A stretch of DNA of 64,000 nt from Acanthamoeba sp. SK_2022b (Eukaryota; Discosea; Longamoebia; Acanthamoebidae): NCBI GenBank assembly GCA_027943245.1, contig JANDJZ010000005.1, forward strand, positions 1 to 64,000. The letters are read 5' to 3'. The notes beneath the pieces were generated by a model that saw only the letters and a list, made by a program, of their open reading frames with translations, had not been told where the DNA came from and made no database searches. This document shows, piece by piece, positions 1 to 12,357 of this stretch (positions are counted from its first letter, which is position 1; the number at the start of each line of letters is the position of its first letter). A program made the translations under genes and the position numbers.

Positions 1-279
1 CCGGCACGCGTGCGTCTTGAACACAACGGTAGCCTGGAGAAGCATGCTCTCACACTAACCTTTAGAGCGGAAGAAGGAGGTTTATCTTGGCGGAAAAGGT
101 ACCGCAGCAGTGTAGGAGGAGTTGGCGAAGAGAGTTAGAGCTACGTTGTCAAGGTTAAAGAAGAGACCGTTTTGGCGAGCAGTCCAGTGGCCTTCAATCC
201 CACAGCCTGAAGAGGGAGCGATGGCATATATAGAGCTTAAAATCGCCAGAGCCAACAGCAGCAACTGTTGGTTCTTCAT
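1..279 (-). CDS. Secreted cysteine-rich protein, left copy, cut by the window edge
   Basis: Duplicate of the complete gene at 42,662-43,215. The start codon is at 277-279, read leftwards; exon 1 runs to about 103, and exon 2 begins near 33 and leaves the window. The product begins with a lysine followed by a leucine-rich hydrophobic stretch typical of a signal peptide, then a Ser/Gly/Cys segment. It is divergent from the C1D-like gene, with 146 bases between the start codons. Whether the last two exons exist on this side cannot be seen. Confidence 0.7.
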
Positions 280-425
280 CTTGTGTCGTGTGTGCCGAAC
301 GGCGGAAGCAAGAGCGGCCGCTGGTGTCTCGGCGACGGAAGCAAGAAAATAACTATTGCGGAAAAAGGACGAGAAACAACGAAAACGCGCAAACGAGGAG
401 GAGCGTCGAGGATCATCAATCAGAG

Positions 426-1243
426 ATGGAAGGAACACGCAGCGGCGGAGTGATTCCGGAAGATGTGCAAAAGACGATCACCACGCTGGAGAACGCGGTG
501 ACCGACGTGGAGAAGCACATTGAGAGTTATCTCAAAACCTCCGTGGACGAAATTACCAACGATCTCAGCACGGAAGACGGTGCTCGGCTGAGCGTGCTCC
601 TCGCCTACGCCCTCAATACCCTCTTTTATAGTACGCCGTAACTTCTCATCACCCAATCCCGCAAAAATTCTGTGCCAACAGAATAATCTAATTATGTTGT
701 GCCAATTTTGTACAGTCTACCTTAAGACACAGGGTGTTGACCCTGCCGACCATCCTGTAAAAGATGAGATTGTGCGTGTCTCCTTCAACGCGGCGTTGTA
801 ACCGCACTCCCTTCGTCCACCCACGCTTGCTCATGGTGGCATACACAGGAACGCGTCAAGGAGTATATTCAAAAGCTGAAGCAGCTCACACAACCTAAAG
901 GCACCTTCCACTTCATGATGAGCACGTTGAGTTAACTCTTGTCCTGCCAACTAACTAGGCGGCAACAGAAATACCCAACTTGGTACTTGACAAGGAGGCC
1001 GCCAGCCGATTCATCCAGCATGCTATCAGCAGTGCCCACGCTGGTGCGTGTTTTCTTCCATTAACGTGATCGGCATGTGTAGTCTGACCATCTTTGTCCA
1101 CACGCCCAGAGAACGCTCGAGTTGAGGCTGGAGAGGAGGGGAAGAAAGAGAACAAACGGAAGGCGCCCAAGAAGAAGGAAAAGAGCACCAAGAGCAAAAA
1201 GAGCAACAAGGCCAAGTCACCAAAGAAGAAGCTCAAGAATTAA
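426..1243 (+). CDS. C1D: C1D/Rrp47/Lrp1-family nuclear RNA-binding protein, left copy
   Basis: Five exons (426-630, 716-771, 849-900, 969-1043, 1110-1243) give 173 residues in one frame. The Sas10/Utp3/C1D core is clear: a helix ending LLAYALNTLFY, the block YLKTQGVDPADHPVKDEI, then ERVKEYIQKLKQL and a DKEAASRFIQHAI segment before a lysine-rich tail. In the family this protein is a cofactor of the nuclear exosome (with Rrp6) in rRNA and snoRNA 3' processing. The third intron needs a GC donor (AAAG/GCACC); every GT alternative breaks the frame. The 173-residue length fits the family. An identical-looking copy lies at 41,703-42,515. Confidence 0.85.
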
Positions 1244-1556
1244 AGTTCCTTGCATTGCGTTTTTGCTTTCCACTCAAATTGTCTTGTGCATCAATGTTGG
1301 CCACAGCCCTGATCACTATTTTCTATTTTGGAAAGATTCCCAGACCATCATACCACACAAGCAAGGCTTGACTACCTGCTCAACCAAGGATACAGGCCAC
1401 TGGCTCTTTCATGGTCTGGGAGTCTTCATTATATTGAGGTGGACATACAAATGAAAATCACTGTAAAACGTTCACTATGGACAGCACAGCATTTTGAGTT
1501 ATCCCCATACAATAAAAGCTGAAGACAATGTCACATTCACTCAACATCACCACACC

Positions 1557-2445
1557 ATGAGCCACACCCAACAGCAAGTTACTCAGCTAGTTGAGAGGAG
1601 AGTTCCCACTCAAGTTCTTTGCTCAATCATCACCTACATTTGTGCCCAAGAGCCACCTCTTTGGGGCATGCAGTGTGGCAAGCACTTCTACCACCATTTT
1701 GTACTTGTAACTCTGTACAAGGACTGTTATGCCATCAGCCAGGACCAGCTCTATGATGAGGTCAAGAAGTGGGTTCTCTGCTCATCCAGAACACTTTGCC
1801 ACAACATTCATGTATTACACCACATCCACAAGAGGTGGGCACAGACAGTCACGCAGCTAGGCAACCTAACAACCTGGCATCACCTTGCAGCAGAGCTTGA
1901 CCTCACTGGGCCAGTAGAAGGGGGCTGTCAATGGATGGACTCTTTCAATGTTCATCTGAGTGGCATCACTTGTGTCTTGAAGAAGGATACTGCATGGAGC
2001 TACAAGCTCAACTCCCCTGGCCAGCGTTTTATGGCACTGCTCAATGCACATGGCCAATTTCATGCACTCTGGGGTGGCTACTCCCCCAAGACCTTCAATG
2101 GCGACTTCCTCAAGATTCAACAAGATTTTATTGAGACCAAGCTCAAGGGGGCCATTGTTCTTGCCAACATCCATTTTTCTTATGGCCAAATGAGGTTTTG
2201 CAGTGTCAAATTCATAACCACTCTCCTGCCCCAAAGGTCACTCAGTGAGCCTTGAGGGTGCACAGACCCTCACTCAGGAGCAAGAGAGCTACAACTGAGA
2301 GCTGGCCTCAGCCTGTGCCCAGTTTAAAAATGGCTTTGGGTGCATTGTCAGCAACTTTGATGCCTTGAAGAACCCTGGCATGAGGATGAAGGACAGCAGA
2401 CTGCATGTGTGTGGACTGCTGTTGGCATTGCCAATAAGCGCCTTC
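1557..2445 (+). pseudogene. Decayed DDE transposase, left arm copy
   Basis: An open frame from the ATG at 1557 to 2255 (232 residues) continues after a frameshift and an in-frame stop to about 2,445. It contains the first-acid motif WMDSF, WSYKLNSPGQRFMALL and the block LWGGYSPK followed by GDFLKIQQDFIE, as in Harbinger-like DDE endonucleases of the kind found in protists. The second acid is lost: LANIHF stands where the related copy at 31.9 kb has LADNHF. The third-acid region is out of frame. An AATAAAAG TATA-like element lies about 45 bases upstream of the ATG and is shared with the 31.9-kb copy. The gene is inactive and of mobile origin; the family name is inferred. Confidence 0.65.
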
Positions 2446-2859
2446 AATAAAGCTTGGAGTCTTCCCCACTCCTTTATTGCTGCACTCACCACCCAGCTTG
2501 CCCTGTTCCCTGTGAAATACCAGTGTATGGTTTGTGAATATTTTTGTAAGTATGTCCACCTCATTGGCATGGGAGAAAACTGGGCAGGATAAGGAATGGT
2601 GGGCTGGTGGGCTGCCTGGCAAGACAGGGCAAAGCAAGTGCGAGGTCAAGTGGTCGCAGGAACGCCGGAGAGCTCGGGGCGCAGGAGCGGCCGTAACAAT
2701 GGGTTCACGCTCCCATTCGACGCCAGATGCGCGCAGGAGGAGACAACCTATTCGCACTGCTGCCTACTGCATGACTTCAACTCCGAATACGTACCAAGAG
2801 GGGGCGTATTCGCCGACGCCCGCGCAGTAGCTACCACCTACTTCAAAACGCTGCCCATT

Positions 2860-4157
<1,298 letters not shown>

Positions 4158-4222
4158 GTGAGCGCTCTTTGGTGGTGTTGTTGTACACACGCTGTAGTAA
4201 ATATACTCTGCCTTCTCGGCAA

Positions 4223-4567
4223 CAAATCATAATTTTCTCACCGAATTCGCTGGTAAGGAGGATCGTAGCAAGCTTTGCTCTTGATGACTGCAGGTGCACA
4301 CACGAGGAGAAGAACACTCACCAAGTGATCACTGTGGTCTTGCCTCTCAATTTTATGGTACCTGATGGATACGGCCCCTCCTATTTAAATGGCCCAAGCC
4401 ACGCATTGGTGTATGGGACACTGGTGGAGGGACCTGCTTGCTCCTTCACCGTGCAAGGATAGGTGGTATCTTTTGGTGATTGGCACAAAAGCCATTCATG
4501 TTTACAGTGACACCCCAACCTCGCGCGACGTCTGTACACTTTACTGTACCCACGACACCACAAGGCC
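4223..4567. other. Intergenic, no gene recognised
   Basis: This 345-base stretch lies between the inner edge of the inverted arm and the stop codon of the next gene on the minus strand. It holds only short open frames without motifs. The two genes converge here, so it should contain both 3' untranslated regions. Confidence 0.5.
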
Positions 4568-6262
4568 TCAGGGGTAGTAAGCGGAATGTGGATAGCTGTA
4601 GCCAGCCGAGGGAGAGGCAAGGGGCATAGGGGCGGATGGGTGGTGCGGCGGAAGATGAGCTGGCGACATGGTGGCAGGTGGGCCGTTCATGGTAGGGTAG
4701 GCTCCGCCACTGATGCCGAGCACCGCCGTGGAGGACGAATGAGGCTGATTGTGGGGAGCGCCGTAGGGAGGATGTTGATAGTAGGATGATGATGATGATG
4801 ATGACGGTTGTTGCGAGAGCGAAGAAGAGGAAGTCGCGTGGCCATATGGAGAAGAGGGCACGGGCGAGAAGTTGCCTTCTGAGGCCGAGCCGTAGGGCGA
4901 CATGGCAGCTTGCCCGCCATGGTGGGCTGCGGTGGAGTGCGATGGCAGAGCGGCAGCGGTGAGCCGGTGCTCCCTCTCCCGCTCTGCTCGGATTTCTTGC
5001 TGGAGATCGACGCACTGCAGTCGCAGTATCAAAATTTTGTCTTCGGCGTTCACTCCTAAGCGTGACACACCGCACCCGAACGCTCGGCCGTCAGATGACT
5101 TGCCTCAGTCCTGCCAGATGATGCACACAGCGCGAAGCAGCAGGCGCACCGTCCATTTCCGCCTGAAGGAGGGAGACAAAGCGCTTGGTGGCGGCCTCTG
5201 TTTTGTCGTTGATTGTGGCGCACTTGCTCAGGTTGGCCGTTTGCCACTCCTCGGCGTTAAAGGCCGGCGTGGGAGAATCGAGCACGCTGGCAACCAGCGC
5301 GAGCCTCTTAAAAGCGTCACCCCTTGTCACGAACGGGCCGTGGAGGTCTGACGCAACATACAACAAACGCTTTCAGATCTCGCGCGCGCGCGCAAGACGG
5401 CCAGCACGCACGGGCGGAAAAAAGAGAAGGAGTGGGCACTTGCCTGGCGTGGGTTGCGGCTGTTGCGGCGGCTGTCGTTGCTGGTACTGCTGTTGCGAGT
5501 AGGCCGAGTGCTGCTGTTGCTGTTGGACCTGTTGCTCTCGAAACTCGCGTTCCTTCTGCTCCCAGGTGGGCACGGGATAGGGCTCTCGCTTCACGTGTGC
5601 AGTCGACAGGCTGAGCGGAGCCCCCGTATAGGACGAAGACGAAGACGAGGATGGGGCGCCAGATGGAGACACGGCGCGCATGCCCCCAGAAGACGACAGG
5701 CCCGGTACCGATGAAGACGACGCCGGTATGTGCGCTGGGCGTGAGTAAGGCGAAGCGGAGGGATAGGAGGAAGAGGGCAACGCTGCGGAAGGGACGCCGG
5801 ACGGAGAGGGCTGATAGAGAGGCGTGGAGGAGGAAGGCATTGGCGTTGATGCCGCTGGTGGTGGTGCTGAGGTTCCCAGAGAATAAGGCGATGCGGCCGG
5901 TGGCATTGAGTAAGCGGCAGGCGGCGCTGACGCTGATCGGTAGCCTATTGCTGCACCTGCTGCAGCATACGGCCTTGCACAGCGGTGGAGCGTAAGTCAC
6001 GTAGCATGTCGGCAGACACGAGCAAAACAAATTGAGGCACAATTGTTGATAATCAAGAGCAACAATTTGATGCTACGTACATGTATGGGGCGTCAGTGGC
6101 TGGCGGTATCTGTGGCTGGCCACCATAGATTATTCCACCGCTCGCAGAAGTGGCTGCTGGTGGGATGGCAGTCCCATAGGCGAACTGCCCACCCCCTGTA
6201 GCCCGCTGCTGCATTCCGAGTGCCGGAGGGGGATTATGCCCGCCTCTCTGTTGCTGCTGCAT
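4568..6262 (-). CDS. Low-complexity nuclear protein with a possible GLTSCR1/BICRA-like domain
   Basis: Exons read right to left: a Gln/Gly/Pro-rich first exon (ATG at 6262, uncertain splice near 6,070), a Ser/Pro/Gln-rich exon ending at 5444, then 5150-5347 and 4568-5059. The conserved part is HGPFVTRGDAFKRL followed by a coiled-coil-like helix (ATKRFVSLLQAEM) and KILILRLQCVDLQQEIRAER. Shape and order resemble the GLTSCR1 domain of BICRA-type SWI/SNF subunits, but the match is weak and from memory. The intron at 5348-5443 has a CAG/GCAAGT donor, a good GC-AG site. The tail is Ser/Pro/Tyr-rich. It shares a divergent 200-base promoter with the next gene. Confidence 0.5.
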
Positions 6263-6459
6263 CCTGCCAGCTCGCTTGTGAATCGTTAAGGGGTTCAATG
6301 CGCGAACGACTGGACGATCAAAATGTCAGATGGCCTGCCAAGATCTGCGATAACAAATAACGTTGAAAAAAAAAAGCTCTTTTTTGCTGCCTCGGTAAAT
6401 GAAAGAGAAAAGGCAAGGAATTGTAGGAACGGTACCCGGCGTTGGTTTTTGCCGAGAGC

Positions 6460-7980
6460 ATGAACAACAGATGGAACAGCGAGGCGGTTACGATCATCGT
6501 GCTAGAAGAATCAGAGGAGGATGAGGTCGTGTCTGCAAGACAGATTAGCACCCAAGATGGTGACGGACGTCCGTCCGTCCATTTGGATGGATTGGCGACC
6601 CAGCCCGTGATGAACAGCAGCCTCGTTGAGGGAGATTTCGTTCCTTGGCCGTTTCGTCCACGCAATAAGCCCACTTCGCCTTTTGCCATCCCAACGGAGA
6701 ACGAGGCGGTCCGGGAGGGTGACTTCAAAGCCCTCGACGAGGAGTCTCTGCTGGCCGATCTGTTTGGTGAGGAAAATCGCCCGAAGAGAAGCAAGAAAGT
6801 AGAGGAGCAGCAAGCAGAGCCACCACCTCGTAAGCTGTGCAGGACGCGAAGCCGTGAGCGTGGCGTCCATCCCAAGCTCAATCCACTCGAGATTTCCGGC
6901 GGCAGGACAAAGACGAAGGCACCACCCGCAGACAAGAGAGACAACGAGGAGTTAGGGGACAGGGTTGAGGACGCGGAGGGCGAGGAGTGCCCACTTTGTG
7001 GGAAGCGGTTCAGCACCAACCTCCTGCCGGCCCACGTTGAAGCCGAGCTCGAACAGCGGAACCCCTCCACCAGCGGCCAAGCGGCACCGCTGCCGCAGAG
7101 CTGTGGTGGGTCAGTGGAAGTGGTTGTGCTGGATGATGTGGAGGAGGAAGAGGGGGTGGAGGAAATCGAGGGCAGCGGCGAAGGAGAGAGGGCCGAGTGT
7201 CCGTTCTGCCAGCGACGCTTCCGCCGCGGCGTGGAGCTCGAAGAACACGTCCAACACGAAATGGCTGTGCGCGAGGCTGGCGGCAGCATAATAGCAGCCA
7301 CCGATGCGAGACGGGTGGGTGAGGGTGAACGAGCCAAGAAGACGATGACGAGGACGCGCTTGCCGCTGGTGCGCCAGCCTTCGCGGAAGCTTCCCTCTTC
7401 CTTCGGCGCCACTGATGCGCCGTTGGCCAACGGCACTCCGACCAAGCGTACTCCCTCGTCGACGTTGGCGACTTCGTCGTCCGTAACTGCTTTAGCAGCG
7501 CTCGTACCAGACTCCCAATCGACCACACCACAACAAACACCAACGGTGGGCGGCGAAGACGAGGCTGAGGATAACTACGCTGATGTCACCTTCAACTTCC
7601 AGTGCGTCTCGCGAGTATTAGTGGTAGTATTTTCTCAGATCAGAGTTCACTAACTTGAGTGGATCGTCTTGTGGCGATTTCTTGGCAGGCCAATATGGGC
7701 GAGCCAGGAGATGCCGTACGACTACCAGAATCAGTTCAACAAGCAGCAGCAGCAGAAGAAGAAGCGCGGAAGGAAGGCGGTGGATGAAGAAGAGGAGGTC
7801 GGAATGGAAGAAATCGAGGAGGCGACACCCCCCAAACGAGCAAGAGGCAGGGGAGCTACCAGGGGCCGGAACAAAAGCAGAGCGCCGTTTTCATCAACAG
7901 GCAGCAGCACGGCCAAGAAGAGCTGGCGAGGGGCACGAAGAGGCGGCTGGAGCAGAGGCCGAGCCAGGAGAGGAGGCTGA
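6460..7980 (+). CDS. Two-zinc-finger protein with basic RG-rich tail
   Basis: Exons 6460-7601 and 7689-7980 give 477 residues. Two finger-like motifs lie mid-protein: CPLCGKRFSTNLLPAHVEAE and CPFCQRRFRRGVELEEHVQH, CxxC followed by His, close to UBZ4/Rad18-type or C2H2 fingers; the first lacks the last ligand. Acidic linkers surround them, an N-terminal acidic EESEEDE patch precedes them, and the last exon is Gln/Lys-rich and ends in an RGRG/RRGG tail suited to nucleic-acid binding. Nuclear function is likely; no family name can be given. An ATG at 6460 is the first in frame. Confidence 0.6.
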
Positions 7981-8058
7981 GCGGGTGCTGAGGGCTCAAC
8001 AACGGGTTATTTATTCGCTTGCCTGTTGGTCCCAGTGCAGTGCCTCTTTGGTGGGCGC

Positions 8059-9483
8059 TCACGTTCTCATATTGGAATCCATATCCAAGTCCAGATCATC
8101 GTCGTCATGCACTTGGGCCGTCCTGTGGCCTGCGCGCGGTGCTGGGAAGATAAATGAGACGAGAGTTTGCGTGGGGAACAAGTAGCGTATGTACCAGATA
8201 CGACTTCGACTGAGGCCAAACGGTGGAGGCGGGTACCCAACCAGAGGAGCCACACCTGAGGCCAACAGGGTCAAGTGAGCGCAGGGCCTCATTGCAAGAG
8301 GGTACGACGAGGGGATGGGTGCGCACCGGGAAGGCGACCACACCCCAGAAGAGCGTAGCAACGCCAAAGACGACCATGAGGTCTTCGTTGAAGAAGGAAG
8401 CGATCTCAAAAGAGAAGGATAGAAAACCCAGGCCGGCGATGGCGATGCCTAAATAGGAGTGGCCCTTGCTTGGGAAGTCGGGCTTACGCCAGAACAGATA
8501 CGATGCACACAGCAGGGCAAGACCTACTGCCAGGTAGATGGAGGAGAAGATCCATATGCTTTGTGCCTGCGCGTCCTGATCAGTAATGACAGCACAAAGG
8601 AGAGGAGCAAAAGTGATTACTTGGGTCATGCGAAAGCTGATCTCAAGGGCGCTGTAGTTGATCGCGTGGCCTGCTTCATAGTCCTTGATCTCTTCTGCAA
8701 GGTTGTACGCCTCTTCGTAAGCTCTGTGGGTTGATCAAATTAGGTTGGAACCCAAGCAACACGCGGTCGTGCTGGGGAGCAGCTACCCCATGTCGCGGAG
8801 GAACTCAAAGATAGGGAGGATGGTTGCTGCCACGAAGGCATAGACCATGAGGTTCTTGGCCAGGCCCGGGGAGTGCTTGAATATCTGCATTTACGACCAG
8901 CGCATGTAAGTCGGGGACATGACCTAAAAGGCAAGGAGCCTACCTTCTTAACACACATGACGCTGTAGAGTGCAAAGATGAGGCCCTGTAAAGCTCAAGG
9001 CAAGGAAAAAGGTGAGTGTGGCGTTGGTCTGGCAGAAAAGCGCGTGGGAGGGCATCCTTTACCGCACACACAAAGAAATCGATGGCTGACAGGTGGCGAA
9101 CTGTAGGTCAGTAGCAGCTCTAAGTAGAAGCGGAAGGGGACATACCAAGTAGGTAGGAGAAGGTGGAGCGGCGATAGTCCCAAAGCTTCTTCAAGTAGGC
9201 AGGATCAAGCTACAGATTGGATCACACACCATGTTGGTCTGGTACTTGTCTGATGCCTACTAAGAAGAGAAGGAAGGGTACCCTGGAATTGTACAGCGCG
9301 CCATCATATCTGAGACGTCAACGTAGAGTCAGTACATTACAGAGCAGCAGGAAGTGGTGAGCGGTACGAAGGATAGGTGTCGGTGGTCCAGCCAAAGTAG
9401 AGAAAAACCGCGATGACAGAAGGAACCCACAAAAGAACCGTAGCTATCCACGCCGCGTAGCTACCCCCCACTATGCGCACCAT
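8059..9483 (-). CDS. Multi-pass membrane protein of unknown function
   Basis: At least seven exons, read from the ATG at 9483. The N-terminus contains one hydrophobic segment (AWIATVLLWVPSVIAVFLYF) followed by a short polar loop. Later exons supply GLIFALYSVMCV, NLMVYAFVAATILPIFEFL, ITFAPLLCAVIT, IWIFSSIYLAVGLALLCASY, IAIAGLGFLSFSFEIASFF and VVFGVATLFWGVVAF, so about seven membrane spans. The tail is strongly acidic (DDDDLDLDMD). The junction into the last exon near 8,310 is unresolved: no donor gave a clean frame. I do not recognise the family. Confidence 0.6.
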
Positions 9484-9584
9484 CTTTTCTACGCGCTTCA
9501 CAAACAAAAGGGAATTTTTATGCCATTTATTGCAGAAACAAAAGGTAAAGTTCAAAGTTCGTACACTCGACCGACTGGCCGTGA

Positions 9585-10077
9585 CTAGAGTTGCTTGCCG
9601 CACTCGGAACAGAAGCGAGAACCGTTGCCTGGGGCTCCACACTCAGAACAGAATCGGGCTCCGCTAATACCGCTACCGCCACCAGGCGCATTGACAGGCG
9701 CGTCACGTGCAACGTTGGTGGCCCACCCTGGTGTGGCCGCTTGGCGGTGTGCTTCCGTGCCCGGGCCTGACGCGGTGGAACCTGTGGTAAAGGTTTGACG
9801 TTACTTCAATTCTCCCCTGGGTAGGCAACCGAAGAAACCAATGGTACGAGAGTTGGTACGAAGTTTGCTGCGTACCAGCTCTCACGAAGCCAGACCGTAC
9901 GTGGCCCGATGGAGCAAACTTGCCTGCGTCGACCTTGTTGGGCTGGTAGCCGTTGCTGCCCGGGCCAGCAGCCTGCACTCGGGTGCCCTGCACGCGAGCT
10001 GATGGCAGCGCTTTGCCAGGGTCCTGTCTGTTGGGCTCATAGCCGGATGAACCAGGACCTGCTGTCTGCACGCGCAT
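9585..10077 (-). CDS. Small protein with internal repeats and a C-terminal double zinc ribbon
   Basis: Exons 9876-10077 and 9585-9781 give 132 residues. The first exon holds two imperfect repeats of about 30 residues (RVQTAGPGSSGYEPN and RVQAAGPGSNGYQPN, each followed by DPGK or DAGK). The last exon ends with a pair of CxxC knuckles (ARFCSECGAPGNGSRFCSEC) of the zinc-ribbon type. A CTATAAAT box lies about 55 bases upstream of the ATG on this strand, supporting this start even though the AT-rich island begins immediately beyond. Function unknown. Confidence 0.55.
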
Positions 10078-10885
10078 GTTGGTGGTAGGAACTGGCAGAG
10101 CTCCCTTACCGTTATTATTTATTGCCTCAATTTATAGGAATGGGGTAACCAATCACGCGCTAGCGCAATTTCAGCGCGTTCCTCCAACCCGGCCACAACC
10201 ACACCATGGCTATGAACATAGCTGACTCCAGTTTCAGCTTTGTTGGTGGCGTTTTTTGTGCACTCATTCCTTGGAGTGGGGTGCTCAGGTGAATTAATCA
10301 GGTTAATTGTACAAAGATTGTAATTTTCAAGTTTGCAATAATTTAGGGACACCTTCCCTGACAGGTGCTGTCTACAGAAAAAGAGTCACTGTCCCATTTT
10401 CCCAAACGCTCAGTGATAATTTTGGATGTAGCCAAGATTAACACCCTTATCTTACTTTTGGTGAAATATGCTAACTCATTTTTTTGCCCTAAATCCAAAG
10501 ATACAAGTTTTTTGCCTATTGAAAGATGTCAACTTAAATAAATCCAGCATAACCCATGTTACAATGCATACTGTGGCCACTTCTCCAACAGTAACAACAA
10601 GCATCACTTCTAGGACTGCAGCTGTTTTTTTAAGACATGTGGAGGTCACAGCAGTAATGGTGGTATCAGTAGAGATGTTGTAGTTAGAAGCAGTCAACAA
10701 GGTCAGTCATCCAGCCCCATCACCCTACCTCAAGGATGAGCATTAAGATGTTCACTGGTGAATGGTGCATCACAAACATACAACATTGACTGTCAGTGGC
10801 ACCTTAAAGAAACATGACAGCTGTACCCAATGCTGCTGCTGCTGCTTGCACACAGAACACAAGCTCTGCACTTTCTTCATCTCCT

Positions 10886-11372
10886 TCACCTCTTAATGCT
10901 GAGGTGCTTCATTGATGGCATGGCATCAAGGTTGTGCCGGTGCAACTCCTTCACCACACACATGCTTGCGAGCAACCATGTGCCATGTTCATGCTGCTCC
11001 TCTTCACCACATATCACAACCTGCCATCTGGTCATATCTAAGCATGTGGTGCTGATGGCCTTCTTGGGGTTTATGCTTGCCATACCATCGCATGTGTGTG
11101 TGCAATGCTCATGCACCTCTGTCACCACAAACTTCCATCTGGTCATGTGTGGGCATGTGATGTTGGTGGTATTCTTGGCATATCTCTCTGCTATACCTTC
11201 ATGTACACATACACAGTGCTCATGCACCAACTTTACCATAAAAATGCTTGCTATCTGGTCATGTATGAGCATGTGATGTTGGAGGTCTTCTTGGCATTTC
11301 TCTCTGCTCTGCCATCATGCACAATGCAATGCTCATGCACCTCCATCACCATAAAAATGCAAGTGCATTTAC
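10886..11372 (-). repeat. Imperfect tandem repeat of about 111-116 bases, coding-like on the minus strand
   Basis: A core reading TCTGGTCAT...GCATGTGATG...TTCTTGG recurs at about 11,027, 11,138 and 11,254, so the period is 111-116 bases. On the minus strand this equals about 37 codons and gives repeated peptides such as CPHMTRWKFVVTEVHEHC and CLDMTRWQVV. The Cys/His spacing and the W...VHEH block are reminiscent of FLYWCH/FAR1-type transposase fingers, but this is a guess. Related units occur in island C at 26,890-27,040. Confidence 0.55.
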
Positions 11373-11436
11373 CATTAACGCCATTTTACCATTAATGTTC
11401 CTGTGCAATCCTGTCCAATTTTTGATGTGCCAGCTT

Positions 11437-11930
11437 ACCAGTTGAGGAAGATTAGGGCCCTAGTAGTGTGCTTCACCAAGCCAAGCCAAACCCTTCCTTT
11501 TTCACCCGACACTGCTATTATGGCACCATCATCAGGCTTATCAGTGGTGATCACAGGCGGCCTTGCCTGTCAGGGTGAGGCCAGCACAGTAAGGTGGGTC
11601 AAGAGGCTCAGCAGGAATAGTATCATGGGCTTGAGAAGCAGCATAGTTGTAAACCCACTGAAATGGATTAACAAGTAGGAGCTCATGAGGAGGATTAATG
11701 AATAGAGATACCATGCACTCATAAGAGGCCTGGAGCTGAGCACAGTCATTGAGGTCTGTGAGGGCATGCAGGGTATCCTTGAGAGTGGTTGGATCAAGCT
11801 GAGCAGGAACCAGGGGGATAGGGCCATAAGTGGGACATGACTCAAGGAAATGGTAGGGGTCCAAGATGAGGAACTGGAGTGGTAGTCCAACTTTGCCCTC
11901 TCCTTGCTGCACCACCACCTTACTTGCCAC
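11437..11930 (-). pseudogene. Repeat-family open frame, copy in island A
   Basis: The minus-strand frame encodes DPYHFLESCPTYGPIPLVPA, then LDPTTLKDTLHALTDLNDC and NPFQWVYNYAASQAHDTIPA. A second copy with the same order of blocks lies at 33,592-34,126. The peptide is conserved better than would be expected for junk (the differences I compared are largely conservative), so it once coded for a protein. I do not recognise the family. It has no clear start here. Confidence 0.45.
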
Positions 11931-12048
11931 CTAGCAAGCCCAGCAGCAGGCATCCAGCCTACAACCTTATACCTGCAGCTTGACAATATCACTGTGTATG
12001 TGTCTGTGATGCCAGGAACACACTTTGCACGCACCTTCTTCAGAACCT

Positions 12049-12357
12049 ATGTGCAAGCTTTCCTGTTCAAGCTATGATTGTTCACCAGAAAAGCACAAGA
12101 AGCGCGGCTGGAGCAGCCATGATGATGACTTTAGGGAGAAGTGCAGTGGCAAGAAGAGGGAGATGACTCCTTCCCCATCAAGGGAGAAAGATGCTTGGGG
12201 AAGCAAGTCCCAAAAGCGCCATTCGTCTTCCTCACCATCCTCCTCCTCCACTTCCTCTTCTTCCTACAAGCACTGTGATAGGGAGGTGGAGGAATATCTC
12301 TTCAATGAACATGAGCCTGAGACCTCCCTTTCTCAGGACTCTGACTGTGATGTTTAA
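12049..12357 (+). CDS. Short Ser/Lys-rich open frame in island A, doubtful
   Basis: An ATG at 12049 opens 102 codons rich in Lys, Ser and acidic residues (HKKRGWSSHDDD early, a Ser-rich run mid-way, an acidic tail DSDCDV). It may be the last exon of a longer, decayed mobile-element gene. No homology is recognised. Confidence 0.25.
   Translation: MCKLSCSSYDCSPEKHKKRGWSSHDDDFREKCSGKKREMTPSPSREKDAWGSKSQKRHSSSSPSSSSTSSSSYKHCDREVEEYLFNEHEPETSLSQDSDCDV

Noticed and set aside
1334..1427. Short inverted repeat (CCCAGACCAT and ATGGTCTGGG) downstream of C1D, first taken as transposon ends
   Set aside because: The arms are about 17 bases with a mismatch and enclose only some 60 bases; no target duplication. 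Kept only as part of the arm.
5317..6042. 241-codon minus-strand frame overlapping the Q/S/P-rich gene
   Set aside because: Shadow frame; the alternative frame carries the low-complexity coding sequence with consistent splice sites.
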